A stretch of 64,000 nucleotides of DNA, taken from positions 2,418,001 to 2,482,000 of the forward strand of contig CP073750.1 in NCBI GenBank assembly GCA_024398135.1. The letters run 5' to 3'. Shown here piece by piece: positions 27,029 through 36,926 of this stretch. Position 1 is the first letter of the stretch, and each line of letters begins with the position of its first letter. The notes under the pieces are model-generated. The model ran no database searches. It saw only the letters and a program-made list of their open reading frames with translations, and was not told the origin of the DNA. A program made the position numbers and the translations under genes. Source of the stretch: a bacterium SCSIO 12643 (lineage in GTDB: Bacteria; Bacteroidota; Bacteroidia; Flavobacteriales_G; Salibacteraceae).

Positions 27029-28030
27029 TTACTCTGCATGTTTGCTACGTATCCATGTAGCAGTTTCTTCCACAGCCTGTATAAAAGGTGTTACCTGATA
27101 TCCCAATTCGTTTTTTGCTTTACTAATATCAGTGGCCCAACTATGCATGTATTTTCTAATGAATGGAGGTGTTACGGCTGGTTTTACACCGAATGTATCT
27201 CCCATAAATTGCATCACTTTTGAGGCTGATAACATGATCCATAGAGGTACAGCAACAGGCTTTCTTTTAATTTGAGTGACATCGCCAAAAACACGAAGAA
27301 GCTCTTTATAAGTTAAGTTCTCGCCACCTAAAATATAATTCTCGCCACTTTTGCCTTTTACAGCGGCTAAATAATGGCCGTTAATCATGTCTTTGATATA
27401 CGCGTAGTTTCCAGAAGTTGATCCATCACCCGGCAAGAATCTAAAACCATTGTACATGTATCTTTCCAGAAGTTTAGTTACCGCATTACTTGCGCTTAAC
27501 TCTCCCGGTCCGAAAATCCTTGTTGGACTCACAGTGACAATATCCAATCCTTGATCAATAAATTCCTGAACTTTTTCGTTTGCGATTTGCTTTGTTCGTT
27601 CATACTCTGTGAAAGGAGGTAGAACTTGTTGAATCTCTTCCGTGATCAATGAATCATCTACCTGAGGTCCAAATGTACCTGCGGTAGCTGTAATAATGAC
27701 ACGTTTAACATTGTTGGATTTTGCTGCTTTTAAAACATTAACCGTACCACCAACATTAACATCATAATACATATGCATATCTTTCGCCCAAGGCTGCGCA
27801 TATGCTGCCAGATGAAAAATATGATCACAATCTTTGCTTGCGGTAATCAGGCTTTCTAAATCAACTAAATCAGCGGGTGCCGAATTAATTTGTGGATGGT
27901 TGATGAGGTTGACATTTAGTTTAGATCCCGGTCTATGCATTGCATTTACCTCTATTCCTTTTTCTGCAAGGAATAAAGCTAATTGTCCACCAACGAAACC
28001 ACCTGCTCCTGTTATGAGTACTTTGTTCAT
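27029..28030 (-). CDS. NAD(P)-dependent epimerase/dehydratase family protein (extended SDR)
   Basis: A 333-aa extended short-chain dehydrogenase/reductase. The Rossmann fingerprint is TGAGGFVGGQLA (7-18), with HLAAYA near 73 and an active-site YxxxK at YERTKQIANEKV (about 143-154). SPTRIFGPGE (~168-177) is typical of the dihydroflavonol-reductase and 3-beta-hydroxysteroid-dehydrogenase-like branch. No predicted membrane segment is strong. The substrate, a nucleotide sugar, sterol-like lipid or ketone, cannot be assigned. The gene is single, ending back to back with the hypothetical membrane-protein gene. Confidence 0.85.
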   Translation of the reverse strand: MNKVLITGAGGFVGGQLALFLAEKGIEVNAMHRPGSKLNVNLINHPQINSAPADLVDLESLITASKDCDHIFHLAAYAQPWAKDMHMYYDVNVGGTVNVLKAAKSNNVKRVIITATAGTFGPQVDDSLITEEIQQVLPPFTEYERTKQIANEKVQEFIDQGLDIVTVSPTRIFGPGELSASNAVTKLLERYMYNGFRFLPGDGSTSGNYAYIKDMINGHYLAAVKGKSGENYILGGENLTYKELLRVFGDVTQIKRKPVAVPLWIMLSASKVMQFMGDTFGVKPAVTPPFIRKYMHSWATDISKAKNELGYQVTPFIQAVEETATWIRSKHAE

Positions 28031-28123
28031 TTTAGAAATCCTTTTTTGCGTTGCAATAATACATGTAATCGATAAGACTTTTCAAATTATCTTTTTGTAA
28101 GATGCGTTAAAAAGTAATAATCA

Positions 28124-28156
28124 TAAAAAAGCCGATACGTAATTATGTATCGGCTT
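28124..28156 (-). terminator. Rho-independent terminator of hutU
   Basis: Perfect 10-bp arms AAGCCGATAC (28129-28138) / GTATCGGCTT (28147-28156), with the minus-strand T-run at 28130-28124. Confidence 0.88.
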
Positions 28157-28180
28157 AAGAATTTGATTGCTTAGACGTTA

Positions 28181-30175
28181 TTAGAACAACTCCGTCAAAA
28201 TATCTTCATTCACCTGATTAGGTAAAGTAACTTTAAGATTTGGTGTACGTTCCATTTCACGTTTGATTGCAAAATTAGCTTCTTCATTTCTGGCCCAGGC
28301 TCTTCTGCTAATACCGTTGTTTACATCCCAGAAAAGCATATTTTCAGCTCTTCTTGATGCATCATCAGACCCATCTAATAGCATTCCGAAACCACCATTC
28401 ATAACTTCTCCCCAGCCTACGCCACCACCGTTGTGGATAGATACCCAGGTAGCACCTCTGAATGAATCGCCAATAACATTCTGAATGGCCATATCGGCAG
28501 TAAAACTTGACCCGTCATAAATATTAGAAGTTTCTCTAAATGGAGAATCAGTTCCCGAAACATCATGATGATCTCTACCTAAAACTACCGGTCCGATGTC
28601 ACCATTGGCAATGGCTTTGTTGAAAGCTAAGGCAATCTTAGAACGACCTTCAGCATCTGCATATAAAATACGAGCCTGAGAACCTACTACTAATTTATTT
28701 GCTCTTGCGCCTTCGATCCAGGTGATATTGTCTTGCATTTGTTGTTGAATCTCTTTAGGAGAGTTTTCCATGATTTCATTCATCACTTGCAATGCAATTT
28801 GATCTGTTTTTTCTAAATCTTCAGGTTTACCAGAAGTACATACCCATCTGAATGGTCCAAATCCGTAATCAAAACACATAGGTCCCATAATGTCTTCTAC
28901 GTAAGAAGGGTATTTAAATCTTAACCCATCCGTAGCCATAATATCTGCTCCTGCTCTGGAAGACTCTAGTAAGAAGGCATTTCCATAGTCGAAGAAATAA
29001 GTGCCTTTGGCCGTATGTTTATTGATCGCATTAACTTGTCTACGCAGCGAGTCCTGAACTTTTTCTTTAAATAACTCAGGGTTAGCAGCCATCATTTCGT
29101 TTGCTTCTTCAAAAGATAATCCTGCAGGATAATATCCACCGGCCCATGGATTATGAAGCGAAGTTTGGTCTGAACCTAAATCTATATATACCTCTTCCTG
29201 ATCGAATTTTTCCCAAACATCCACAATGTTTCCATCATAAGCAATAGATACCGTTTCCTGAGCCTCTTTTGCATTTTTGACACGTGTAACAAGTTCATCC
29301 AGGTCAGAAATAACTTCATCTACCCAGCCTTGTTCGTGACGTTTGTAGGTCGCAGCTTTATTTACTTCAGCAGTAACAGAAACCACACCCGCAATATTTC
29401 CGGCTTTGGGTTGCGCACCACTCATGCCCCCAAGTCCTGAAGTTACGAAAAGTTTACCTTTTGCACCCTTATCGTCAATTTTTCTACATCCATTTAAAAC
29501 GGTAATGGTTGTACCATGAACAATTCCTTGAGGACCTATATACATATAAGAACCGGCAGTCATTTGTCCGTATTGAGATACTCCTAAAGCATTGAATTTT
29601 TCCCAATCGTCCGGTTTGGAATAATTCGGGATCATCATACCATTGGTAACAACTACACGTGGCGCATCTTTATGAGACGGATATAATCCCATAGGATGAC
29701 CTGAATACATAGCTAATGTTTGCTCTTCGGTCATTTCGCTTAAATACTTCATGGTAAGTAGGTACTGTGCCCAGTTTTGAAAAACTGCACCATTACCTCC
29801 ATAGGTAATTAATTCATGAGGATGTTGCGCTACACGATTATCCAGATTATTTTGAATCATTAACATGATTGCTGCGGCCTGCTCACATTTTGCAGGGTAT
29901 TCAGAAATTGGACGTGCGTAGAATTCATAATCCGGACGAAATCTATACATGTAGATTCTTCCGTAATCATTGAGCTCTTGAGCAAATTCTTTTGCTAAAA
30001 CCTCATGATGTTTTTTAGGAAAGTATCTCAATGCATTTCTAACCGCTAATTGTTTTTCATTCGCTGTCAGAATATCCTTTCTTTTTGGTGCATGACTTAC
30101 ACTATGATCATAAGGTTTTGATGCTGGAAGTTCATCTGGAATACCAGCTTTGATGAGGTCCTGGAAATTACTCAT
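28181..30175 (-). CDS. hutU: Urocanate hydratase
   Basis: Converts urocanate to imidazolone propionate in histidine degradation using a tightly bound NAD+. The 664-aa protein carries the family segments ITYGGNGAVFQNWAQY (about 123-138), LYPSHKDAPRVVVTNGMMIPNY (~163-184), GRDHHDVSGTDSPFRE (~537-552) and WVSIHNGGGVGWGE (~580-593). It is longer than the ~555-aa proteobacterial form, as in the other recognised urocanase branch. No hutH, hutI or hutG is adjacent, so the rest of the pathway must lie elsewhere. The 56-aa DUF5522 gene ends two bases before its ATG, making a two-gene transcript. Confidence 0.93.
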   Translation of the reverse strand: MSNFQDLIKAGIPDELPASKPYDHSVSHAPKRKDILTANEKQLAVRNALRYFPKKHHEVLAKEFAQELNDYGRIYMYRFRPDYEFYARPISEYPAKCEQAAAIMLMIQNNLDNRVAQHPHELITYGGNGAVFQNWAQYLLTMKYLSEMTEEQTLAMYSGHPMGLYPSHKDAPRVVVTNGMMIPNYSKPDDWEKFNALGVSQYGQMTAGSYMYIGPQGIVHGTTITVLNGCRKIDDKGAKGKLFVTSGLGGMSGAQPKAGNIAGVVSVTAEVNKAATYKRHEQGWVDEVISDLDELVTRVKNAKEAQETVSIAYDGNIVDVWEKFDQEEVYIDLGSDQTSLHNPWAGGYYPAGLSFEEANEMMAANPELFKEKVQDSLRRQVNAINKHTAKGTYFFDYGNAFLLESSRAGADIMATDGLRFKYPSYVEDIMGPMCFDYGFGPFRWVCTSGKPEDLEKTDQIALQVMNEIMENSPKEIQQQMQDNITWIEGARANKLVVGSQARILYADAEGRSKIALAFNKAIANGDIGPVVLGRDHHDVSGTDSPFRETSNIYDGSSFTADMAIQNVIGDSFRGATWVSIHNGGGVGWGEVMNGGFGMLLDGSDDASRRAENMLFWDVNNGISRRAWARNEEANFAIKREMERTPNLKVTLPNQVNEDILTELF

Positions 30176-30177
30176 AA

Positions 30178-30372
<195 letters not shown>

Positions 30373-30404
30373 TCAAATGATATATGAGTTGGAAGAAAGT
30401 ATGT

Positions 30405-30635
30405 TTAATGTAAATCGGTCTTAATGGCGGTTTGAATAATTTGAGAAGCTTTGTCGCGATGTTGGTTGTCGATATACAATTCGAAAATATGAGACGAGTC
30501 GTCAGAAAACCCGGTATTATTATAAGTCTGAAAGCTTTTTTTAGTAATAGAAGATATCCCATTTAGATATAGTCTGATTTTAAGCTGGGAAATAATTTCC
30601 TCGCGATCAGAATGAATTTTGACAAGTTGCGACAT
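30405..30635 (-). CDS. DUF2007-like small protein
   Basis: A 76-aa protein with an alpha/beta pattern: QLVKIHSDREEIISQLKIRLYLNGISSITKK, then an Asn/Asp-rich loop and HIFELYIDNQHRDKASQIIQTA. The helix-strand-strand-helix arrangement, and the ELYIDNQHRDKASQII segment near the end, match DUF2007 (putative signal-transducing) proteins in size and order. No signal peptide or membrane segment is seen. A competing longer frame over the same bases (30326-30562) gives a low-complexity hydrophobic peptide with no family resemblance. It lies between tyrS and the DUF5522-hutU pair on the same strand. Confidence 0.65.
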   Translation of the reverse strand: MSQLVKIHSDREEIISQLKIRLYLNGISSITKKSFQTYNNTGFSDDSSHIFELYIDNQHRDKASQIIQTAIKTDLH

Positions 30636-30700
30636 TGGATTAAAATGTTGTTTTAAGGTTAGTGACTACGAAATCATCACTGCAAATATAGGGTAAAAAG

Positions 30701-30745
30701 CGAGATAAAAAGAAATGAATATTTAATAAATATCCATTTCTTTTA
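30701..30745 (-). terminator. Probable terminator of tyrS
   Basis: Arms 30708-30723 and 30729-30744 pair over 15 of 16 positions around a five-base loop. A short minus-strand T-run follows. The stem is AT-rich, so it is weaker than the others. Confidence 0.5.
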
Positions 30746-30754
30746 AATATACGT

Positions 30755-32017
30755 TTAAATTTTAATTAAAAAGTAGTTTTTCTTACCTCTCTGAAGTAAT
30801 ATATATTTCCCTTGTATTAAGTTTTCATCTGATAAAGTAAAGCTCTCGTTTATCTTTTCTTTATTCACTGAAATAGAATTTTCTTTAAGTGCTCTTCTGG
30901 CTTCACCTCTGGATTTTAAGAATCCGGACTCGACTAAAACATCCAGAATTCCTTTAACGTTATATGCACTTAATGTTCCTTGAGGTACACCATCGAATAC
31001 GGATAAGAAATCATCTTCTGATAGCTTTTTTAAACTGTCAGAAGTTGCTTTACCAAAAAGGATATTAGAAGCCTCGATAGCGGTATGAAGTGCTTCTTCG
31101 GAATGTACCATTTTGGTAATTTCTTCTCCAAGCTTTTTCTGAAGTTGACGTGCATGCGGAGCTTTATCGTGTTCAGCAATTAATTCATTAATCTCTCCTT
31201 CGCTTAAAAGGGTAAATACTTTGATATAGTTTTTGGCATCTTCATCACTTGAATTTAACCAGTATTGGTAGAATTTATAAGGAGATGTCTTTTTTGCATC
31301 CAACCAAACGTTTCCACCTTCTGATTTTCCAAACTTAGATCCATCAGCCTTTTTGATTAATGGTGCTGTTAAAGCGAAACCTTCACCTTTGGCTTTTCTA
31401 CGAATAAGTTCTGTACCAGTAACAATGTTTCCCCATTGATCTGAACCACCAATTTGCAGTTTACAGTTTTGATTGGTATATAAATGGTAAAAATCGTATC
31501 CCTGAATAAGTTGATAAGTGAATTCGGTGAAAGACATTCCTTCACCAGCTAATCTGTTTTTTACAGAATCTTTACTCATCATGTAGTTTACGGTAATATG
31601 CTTCCCGGTATCTCTAATGAAAGAAAGGAAGTTCATATCCTTAAACCAGTCGTAGTTATTGACTACAGAAGCAGAGTTTTCACCACAATCAAAATCAAGA
31701 AATTGTTGTAGTTGTTTTTTTTGTGCTTCCAGATTTTGATTCATCACGTCCAGATCCAAAAGGTTTCTTTCAGAACTTTTTCCGGATGGATCACCAATCA
31801 TTCCTGTAGCACCTCCAACCAAAGCGATCGGTTTATGTCCAGCACGTTGAAGGTGTACCAATAACATTATTGGGACTAAATTTCCAATGTGTAAAGAATC
31901 TGCAGTTGGATCAAAACCAGCATATCCGGTAACCATTTCCTTTTGTAATAATTCTTCGGTTCCAGGCATAATGTCATGGATTAATCCACGCCACGTGAGT
32001 TCTTTTACTAAGTCCAT
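30755..32017 (-). CDS. tyrS: Tyrosyl-tRNA synthetase
   Basis: Charges tRNA-Tyr with tyrosine. From MDLVKELTW the protein is 420 aa, the normal length of bacterial TyrRS. Class I signatures are HIGN (43-46, the HIGH motif) and KFGKS (228-232, the KMSKS loop); the tyrosine pocket shows [12 protein letters not shown] and [11 protein letters not shown]. The C-terminal S4-like RNA-binding domain lies at about 352-420. An in-frame ATG at 32143 would add 42 residues with no TyrRS similarity and lies upstream of the -7 element at 32048-32041, so it is rejected. Confidence 0.96.
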   Translation of the reverse strand: MDLVKELTWRGLIHDIMPGTEELLQKEMVTGYAGFDPTADSLHIGNLVPIMLLVHLQRAGHKPIALVGGATGMIGDPSGKSSERNLLDLDVMNQNLEAQKKQLQQFLDFDCGENSASVVNNYDWFKDMNFLSFIRDTGKHITVNYMMSKDSVKNRLAGEGMSFTEFTYQLIQGYDFYHLYTNQNCKLQIGGSDQWGNIVTGTELIRRKAKGEGFALTAPLIKKADGSKFGKSEGGNVWLDAKKTSPYKFYQYWLNSSDEDAKNYIKVFTLLSEGEINELIAEHDKAPHARQLQKKLGEEITKMVHSEEALHTAIEASNILFGKATSDSLKKLSEDDFLSVFDGVPQGTLSAYNVKGILDVLVESGFLKSRGEARRALKENSISVNKEKINESFTLSDENLIQGKYILLQRGKKNYFLIKI

Positions 32018-32040
32018 TTTGTATATGTTTTTAAGGGGCG

Positions 32041-32048
32041 CAAAGATA
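32041..32048 (-). promoter_or_regulatory. -7 element of tyrS
   Basis: Minus-strand TATCTTTG, exact -7 consensus followed by CG, 23 bases before the tyrS ATG. It decides the start in favour of 32017. Confidence 0.55.
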
Positions 32049-32170
32049 ATTTTCCCACTTGAATAAGAAATATTAGAGTTTGAATTTTGAAATGTTAAAA
32101 TGTGACTGAAAATGGAAATGAAATTACGATTACTTAAGGTCATTTCTTTTCTTTGGAAAAATTAATAATC

Positions 32171-33010
32171 ATGAATAAGTATTTAAAGTATACCACTCTT
32201 TCTGTTGTTGCTATTTTAGCTGTGGGCCTGATTTCTTTTAAGATGAAAAAGAAATTACCAAAAGAGCCGATTGTGAAAATCACAACGAAGTTTGGCGATA
32301 TGAAATTGAAGTTATACAATGAGACCCCTCTACATAGAGATAACTTCATTAAGCTCACCAAAGAGAAGTACTTTGAAGATTTATTATTTCACAGGGTGAT
32401 CAATCAATTTATGATTCAGGGTGGAGATCCTAATTCGAAAGGAGCTCCAGAAGGAAAAATGTTGGGTGAAGGTGGACCGGGGTATACAATCCCTGCAGAA
32501 TTTGTTCCTGGGATTTATCATAAAAAAGGAGCGTTAGCTGCTGCACGTGAAGGAGATGAAGCGAATCCTGAAAAGAAGAGTTCAGGAAGTCAATTTTATA
32601 TTGTTCAGGGACGTGTATTTGATAGTTTACAGCTGGCTACTTTCGAGGAGAGAAGAATGAATAGATATCGTTCGGTGGAATTTAAGAATTGCTTAAGTGA
32701 ACCGGAGAATAAAGAGTTGTTAGATAAATACATGCAAGCGATGAAAACCGGAGATCGTTTAACCAGTGCAGATATCTTGAATAAAACAAAACCGATGGTG
32801 GATGAGCGTATGAAGAAGTATGAGTTCACCGAAAAGCAATGGGAGATTTATACAACTATTGGCGGAACACCTCATTTAGATAATTCCTATACAGTATTTG
32901 GAGAACTGATAGAAGGTTTTGATGTATTGGACTCTATCGCTCAGGTAAAAACGGATAGAAACAATAGACCATTAGAAGATGTGGTGATGTCCGTAAAGGT
33001 TATTCGTTAG
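32171..33010 (+). CDS. Cyclophilin-type peptidyl-prolyl cis-trans isomerase
   Basis: A 279-aa PPIase. The N-terminal hydrophobic segment (MNKYLKYTTLSVVAILAVGL) is a signal anchor or peptide, placing the enzyme in the envelope. The cyclophilin core follows: FGDMKLKLYNETPLHRDNFIKL, LLFHRVINQFMIQGGDPNSKG (catalytic Arg in FHRV), and SGSQFYIVQG. A ~70-residue insertion (about 158-228, charged helices with ERRMNRYRSVEF and ILNKTKPMVDERMKKYEF) separates it from the last strand YTVFGELIEGFDVLDSIA, an arrangement I associate with Bacteroidota PPIases. Likely helps fold exported proteins. Its end overlaps the convergent GSCFA gene by 11 bases. Confidence 0.9.
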   Translation: MNKYLKYTTLSVVAILAVGLISFKMKKKLPKEPIVKITTKFGDMKLKLYNETPLHRDNFIKLTKEKYFEDLLFHRVINQFMIQGGDPNSKGAPEGKMLGEGGPGYTIPAEFVPGIYHKKGALAAAREGDEANPEKKSSGSQFYIVQGRVFDSLQLATFEERRMNRYRSVEFKNCLSEPENKELLDKYMQAMKTGDRLTSADILNKTKPMVDERMKKYEFTEKQWEIYTTIGGTPHLDNSYTVFGELIEGFDVLDSIAQVKTDRNNRPLEDVVMSVKVIR

Positions 33011-33977
33011 ATCTTAATTGATCAATTTCCTTTTGAAAATTGCCATACACTCCTGGTGCAAGTTTTTCTATTTGCTGAATCGTGTTGGCAATAAACTTTT
33101 GATGCGCTTCAGATTTAGAGTTAAAAGGTCTGTGATTAGATGCTGAGATAATTTTTTCTACTTGAGATATGGTATTTAGCGATGAAGCATTAATAAAATT
33201 AAATTTGAATTTTTCCCAGATATATTCGATGGCTTCATTTGATGGATGAATCAAATCCGTATTATAGAAACGATAATCTCTCAGGTCGTCCATCATAAGC
33301 TCATATGCTTGAAAATAGTGAACATTTTCGAATTGATTTTTGAGCTGATATACAGTATCAAATAACCTGCCTTTACTCAATTGGTTCTCAAAATGTCCGT
33401 CACTAAGATGACGCACTGGTGAAATGCTCAAGATGACCTGAACTTCGGAATTCACTGCTTTAATACGTTCAATGACATTGGATAATTCCTGAACCATATC
33501 CGAAGTCCCTGCAAGTTTTTTTGTGAATTCTTTGGCGGGGATTTTATGACAGTTGCTTACGGTTTTTCCATTAGCATCACGTGTATAAATCCAGGCAGTA
33601 CCTAAAGTGATAAATAAGAATTTAGCAGTTTTAAGTTGTTTTACGCCTTGTTCTAATCGTGCGTTTATTTGGTTTAAACACTCTTCTGAATCGGAGGAAG
33701 AAAATTCTCCGTGGTGATCAAAACTGAGCCATTTTTCATTGAAAAAATAAAGATCAGACTCTGTATAGAGTAGTGAGTCTAAAATGCGATTCAACTGAAT
33801 TGAAAGTGAAATAGGATTGTATACGATTCCAAAAGGATTGGAAACAGTATTGAATTTTAGTTGATGTAGTTTGTTGTGAATATTTACTGAAAAGCAAGAT
33901 CCTATAAATAAAATAGCATCTTTATAATCTATTAAATGAGCTGACTCTTTTGGAAATATTTCAGTTCTGAACTTCAT
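33000..33977 (-). CDS. GSCFA domain protein (SGNH-like hydrolase fold)
   Basis: A 325-aa protein with the family motif FIGSCFSVNI (25-34), where the Ser sits where the SGNH catalytic Ser lies. Later blocks are TLGTAWIY (~123-130), VILSISPVRHLSDGHFENQLSKG (~174-196) and NTDLIHPSNEAIEY (~239-252), in which the D..H pair matches the last SGNH motif. No signal peptide is visible. Function of the family is not established to my knowledge. The gene begins one base before the stop of lnt, so it is surely co-transcribed with it, which hints at an envelope-related esterase or acyltransferase role. Confidence 0.88.
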   Translation of the reverse strand: MKFRTEIFPKESAHLIDYKDAILFIGSCFSVNIHNKLHQLKFNTVSNPFGIVYNPISLSIQLNRILDSLLYTESDLYFFNEKWLSFDHHGEFSSSDSEECLNQINARLEQGVKQLKTAKFLFITLGTAWIYTRDANGKTVSNCHKIPAKEFTKKLAGTSDMVQELSNVIERIKAVNSEVQVILSISPVRHLSDGHFENQLSKGRLFDTVYQLKNQFENVHYFQAYELMMDDLRDYRFYNTDLIHPSNEAIEYIWEKFKFNFINASSLNTISQVEKIISASNHRPFNSKSEAHQKFIANTIQQIEKLAPGVYGNFQKEIDQLRSNE

Positions 33978-33978
33978 T

Positions 33979-35592
33979 TTAGTCGTCCTTTTTCATTAGA
34001 CCTCTTGAGATCGCCATGATCAATAATAAAGCGCCAAACCCTAAGGAAATTCTCCCCAGTAAATCACCATATTTAGAATAAAAAGTGATGGTATCATTTG
34101 CATTAATCTGACCTAAAATAGCATCTTCAACCCACCATTTAGTATTTTGTGAAGTTTGTCCTTTTTGATTGATAAAGCAAGAAGTTCCCGTATTGGCTGA
34201 TCGCGCAATACTTCTTCGATGTTCAATAGCTCTTAGTTGTGCATACAAGGCATGTTGTTTATAGCCAGGAGTATCTTGCCACCAACCATCATTGGTGATG
34301 ATAAATAAAATTTCAGCTCCTTGTTGGACATATTCTCCAACAAAAGCGCCATAAACCGACTCATAACAAATGATAGGTCCGGCTTTATGATGCTGTGAGG
34401 AGGTGAATACAGATCTTTCTTTCTGGCTCCCTAAAGTTCCAGTGGTACCCCCCAGGTCAAACACCGCATCTTGAAGTGGTTTTAACAATTTAGGGAAAGG
34501 CATTTTTTCCGGACCTGGAACCATTTTAGATTTATGATAAAACTCAGGTTCTGAATCTGCACCAACTGAGATGGCCGTATTACAATAGTCATACATGATA
34601 CCACTATTTGCTTGCCTGGCAGTATAAGGGATTTGATCACCCGGTCCGTAAACTACAAATGTGGATGCACCAATTACAATACGTGCATTTGGATGTTTTT
34701 GGTAAAAGCTTTCGATGATTTGAAATTCTCTCGTATCTTCAAATAAATCTTCGTCAAATGCTTTCGGAATAGCGGTTTCCGGGAAGATTACAAATTCTGT
34801 CTGTGGGGTGATTTTTTGTTCGGCCAGATTAAACATTTTTTGGACCTGATCTGCAGAAGAGAGACTTCCGAATTTTTCATTATAAGGATCAATGTTAGGT
34901 TGAATTGAAAGAACTTCTACCGGATTAGATTTCTCTTCATAAGTATAAAATCGATACAGCGAAGAAATCACAGGAATGAGTAGCACCAATGCCCATTTAA
35001 AAAGAACCGGAATATTAGGTATTGAGAATATTGGAATTTGTCTATGTTGTGATTTGTAAATCCATTGCGTAAGGATCACATTACTTAGCAGAATCCATAA
35101 CGAACCACCAAAAACACCAGAATATTCATACCATTGAACAAGATATGGGGCATTGGCGAAACCATTTCCGAGAGTCAACCAGGTCCAGGATAAGTCCCAA
35201 TCTAAGTGGAAGTATTCCCATGCAATCCAAAAGAAAATAAGTGCCAGATCTCCACGGAAATGGCCCAGTTTTTTTCTGGTGAAATGAGCGAGTTGAATAG
35301 TTATTGCAATAAATAAGCTGTTTAAAACAATAGCAACAACACTACCTGGAGCAGAGGCATGCCAGACCCACCATGTGGTTAAGACGTTGAATACAATCAA
35401 ACTCAGATATACATATGGAAATAGTTTACTGGGTTTATTATTTACATGATCATCATAAACCTGACGTTCCAGTAAGAAAAGAGGGATTAATGCAACAAAT
35501 AACAAAGGATAGAAAGATCCTATTGAGGGCCATCCAAGTGCTAGAGCTACTCCGGAGACAATGGCATAAAGAAGTTTTTTCGATACATTCAT
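33979..35592 (-). CDS. lnt: Apolipoprotein N-acyltransferase
   Basis: Adds the third acyl chain to the N-terminal cysteine of lipoproteins at the outer face of the inner membrane. The 537-aa protein has five to six N-terminal membrane helices (to about 210), then a nitrilase-fold periplasmic domain. The catalytic triad is visible: E272 in FPETAIP, a Lys near 354-356 in YHKSKMVPGPEKMPFP, and C409 in IICYESVYG. TNDGWWQDTPGYKQH is the conserved downstream block. A final helix ends the protein. The ATG at 35592 is chosen over an in-frame TTG two codons upstream. A TATCTTTG element is 17 bases upstream. The GSCFA gene follows in one operon. Confidence 0.95.
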   Translation of the reverse strand: MNVSKKLLYAIVSGVALALGWPSIGSFYPLLFVALIPLFLLERQVYDDHVNNKPSKLFPYVYLSLIVFNVLTTWWVWHASAPGSVVAIVLNSLFIAITIQLAHFTRKKLGHFRGDLALIFFWIAWEYFHLDWDLSWTWLTLGNGFANAPYLVQWYEYSGVFGGSLWILLSNVILTQWIYKSQHRQIPIFSIPNIPVLFKWALVLLIPVISSLYRFYTYEEKSNPVEVLSIQPNIDPYNEKFGSLSSADQVQKMFNLAEQKITPQTEFVIFPETAIPKAFDEDLFEDTREFQIIESFYQKHPNARIVIGASTFVVYGPGDQIPYTARQANSGIMYDYCNTAISVGADSEPEFYHKSKMVPGPEKMPFPKLLKPLQDAVFDLGGTTGTLGSQKERSVFTSSQHHKAGPIICYESVYGAFVGEYVQQGAEILFIITNDGWWQDTPGYKQHALYAQLRAIEHRRSIARSANTGTSCFINQKGQTSQNTKWWVEDAILGQINANDTITFYSKYGDLLGRISLGFGALLLIMAISRGLMKKDD

Positions 35593-35609
35593 TTCCAATA
35601 AATATTTGT

Positions 35610-35617
35610 CAAAGATA
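35610..35617 (-). promoter_or_regulatory. -7 element of lnt
   Basis: Minus-strand TATCTTTG, exact consensus, 17 bases before the lnt ATG at 35592. Confidence 0.5.
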
Positions 35618-35705
35618 GCTTTGGGATTTAAAATGTATCACTTGATGGTATTAGAATTTGGTAACCAAAATGCTATCAAATGTGGATATGTTATCCAGTA
35701 GATGA

Positions 35706-36797
35706 TTACTTCTTTTTGTTGACATTCGAAATATCAATTCGTAATGAAAACACATTGGAATATAGTGAGCTATTGGTTTGATCAATGGCAGTTAGCGCAT
35801 AATCTAGAATGACATTGCCTAATCCGAATAAATCATCCAGTCTCAATCCAACTCCGAAATTGGGTTGAAATAACCAGTTTTCGCCACCGGCTTTTGTAGG
35901 TTCTTTTTGAATGTTGCCGATTCCACCTCTAACATAAAGAAAGTCGTTATAGCCGAATTCAATCCCTAAATGTGGATCAATACTAACGCTACTACTGCTG
36001 ATCAAAACTGGTCTTTGTCCATCAAAATAAGTATCGAAATTAATTTCAGGTTGAATGGAAAATTGATCTTTAATGTTGAATTCTTTTGATGCTCCAAAAA
36101 TCAATTTTGGGAGTGTGATTTCTGTTCCGTTTTGTGGAATTTCATTGTCGGTTTCGTTGAAGACATCAATAGTAGCCTGATCTAGAGTATAGCTCCATGC
36201 ATTTACTGTTGTAGTAATATCACGAGCCATCACGCCAAATTTCCATGAGTTTTTAGTGTAACTGGCAGATGCATCTAACCCAAAACCATATGCATTGGCA
36301 AAATCACCAATTTGGCGGTAAATAATTTTAAAATTCCCCCCAATGTTTAGCCCTTCAATATTTGTTTTTCGGGCATATGAAATCAAAAATCCATAATCCG
36401 CAGTTGAGAACTTTGTGATCCGATCATAATTAAAATTTCCATTAGGGTCTTTAAAGTTGATGGTGTTCAATATATTATCTACACCAAAACGAATCATAGA
36501 AATTCCAACGACACCATTTTCTATTGGGATAGCCACAGCACCATAATCATAGTTTGAAATACCCGCAAAATAGCTGGCATGCATTATTCCTATTTGAGCT
36601 TTGTCTTCGATGTTGGCTAAATTGGATGGATTCCAATAACCGGCAGTAACATCATCTGTAGAAGCAGTAACACTATTTGACATGCCTAAACCTCTTGCAC
36701 CCACGCCAATATTTAAAAATTCATTGGAGTATTTCACCTGACTGTGTACAGATTGTACAGTAAAAAAGAATAAAGACACGAGAAGGCCAAGCCTCAT
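35706..36797 (-). CDS. PorV/PorQ family outer-membrane protein (T9SS-associated)
   Basis: A 363-aa outer-membrane beta-barrel. A signal peptide (MRLGLLVSLFFFTVQSVHSQ) precedes the family signature EFLNIGVGARGLGMSNSVTASTDDVTAGYWNPSNLA, and the protein ends in an aromatic-flanked final strand (SLRIDISNV). PorV and its relatives are FadL-like barrels that deliver T9SS substrates to the attachment machinery. This copy is isolated from the gld cluster and is probably a PorV2-type paralogue rather than porV itself (inference). The in-frame start at 36833 lies next to the -7 element TACATTTG (36846-36839), so the ATG at 36797, heading a clean signal peptide, is used. Confidence 0.88.
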   Translation of the reverse strand: MRLGLLVSLFFFTVQSVHSQVKYSNEFLNIGVGARGLGMSNSVTASTDDVTAGYWNPSNLANIEDKAQIGIMHASYFAGISNYDYGAVAIPIENGVVGISMIRFGVDNILNTINFKDPNGNFNYDRITKFSTADYGFLISYARKTNIEGLNIGGNFKIIYRQIGDFANAYGFGLDASASYTKNSWKFGVMARDITTTVNAWSYTLDQATIDVFNETDNEIPQNGTEITLPKLIFGASKEFNIKDQFSIQPEINFDTYFDGQRPVLISSSSVSIDPHLGIEFGYNDFLYVRGGIGNIQKEPTKAGGENWLFQPNFGVGLRLDDLFGLGNVILDYALTAIDQTNSSLYSNVFSLRIDISNVNKKK

Positions 36798-36838
36798 AAT
36801 AATGTTAGTTTTTTTATAAATAACAATGGTCATTGTCG

Positions 36839-36846
36839 CAAATGTA
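36839..36846 (-). promoter_or_regulatory. -7 element of the PorV-like gene
   Basis: Minus-strand TACATTTG, exact TAnnTTTG, about 40 bases before the ATG at 36797. Confidence 0.45.
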
Positions 36847-36926
36847 GCCTATTAACCATATTTAAATTAAAAAATTGTATTTACTTGAAAAAAAAGATAG
36901 GAGCAAAGCTGTATATTTACTACTTG

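Noticed and set aside
32018-32143. Upstream in-frame start for tyrS adding 42 residues
   Set aside because: The extension has no TyrRS similarity and would begin upstream of the -7 element at 32041-32048.
35642-35679. Inverted repeat downstream of the PorV-like gene as a terminator
   Set aside because: It contains TTTGGTAACCAAA and paired outer arms but no downstream T-run on the minus strand, so the function is unclear.
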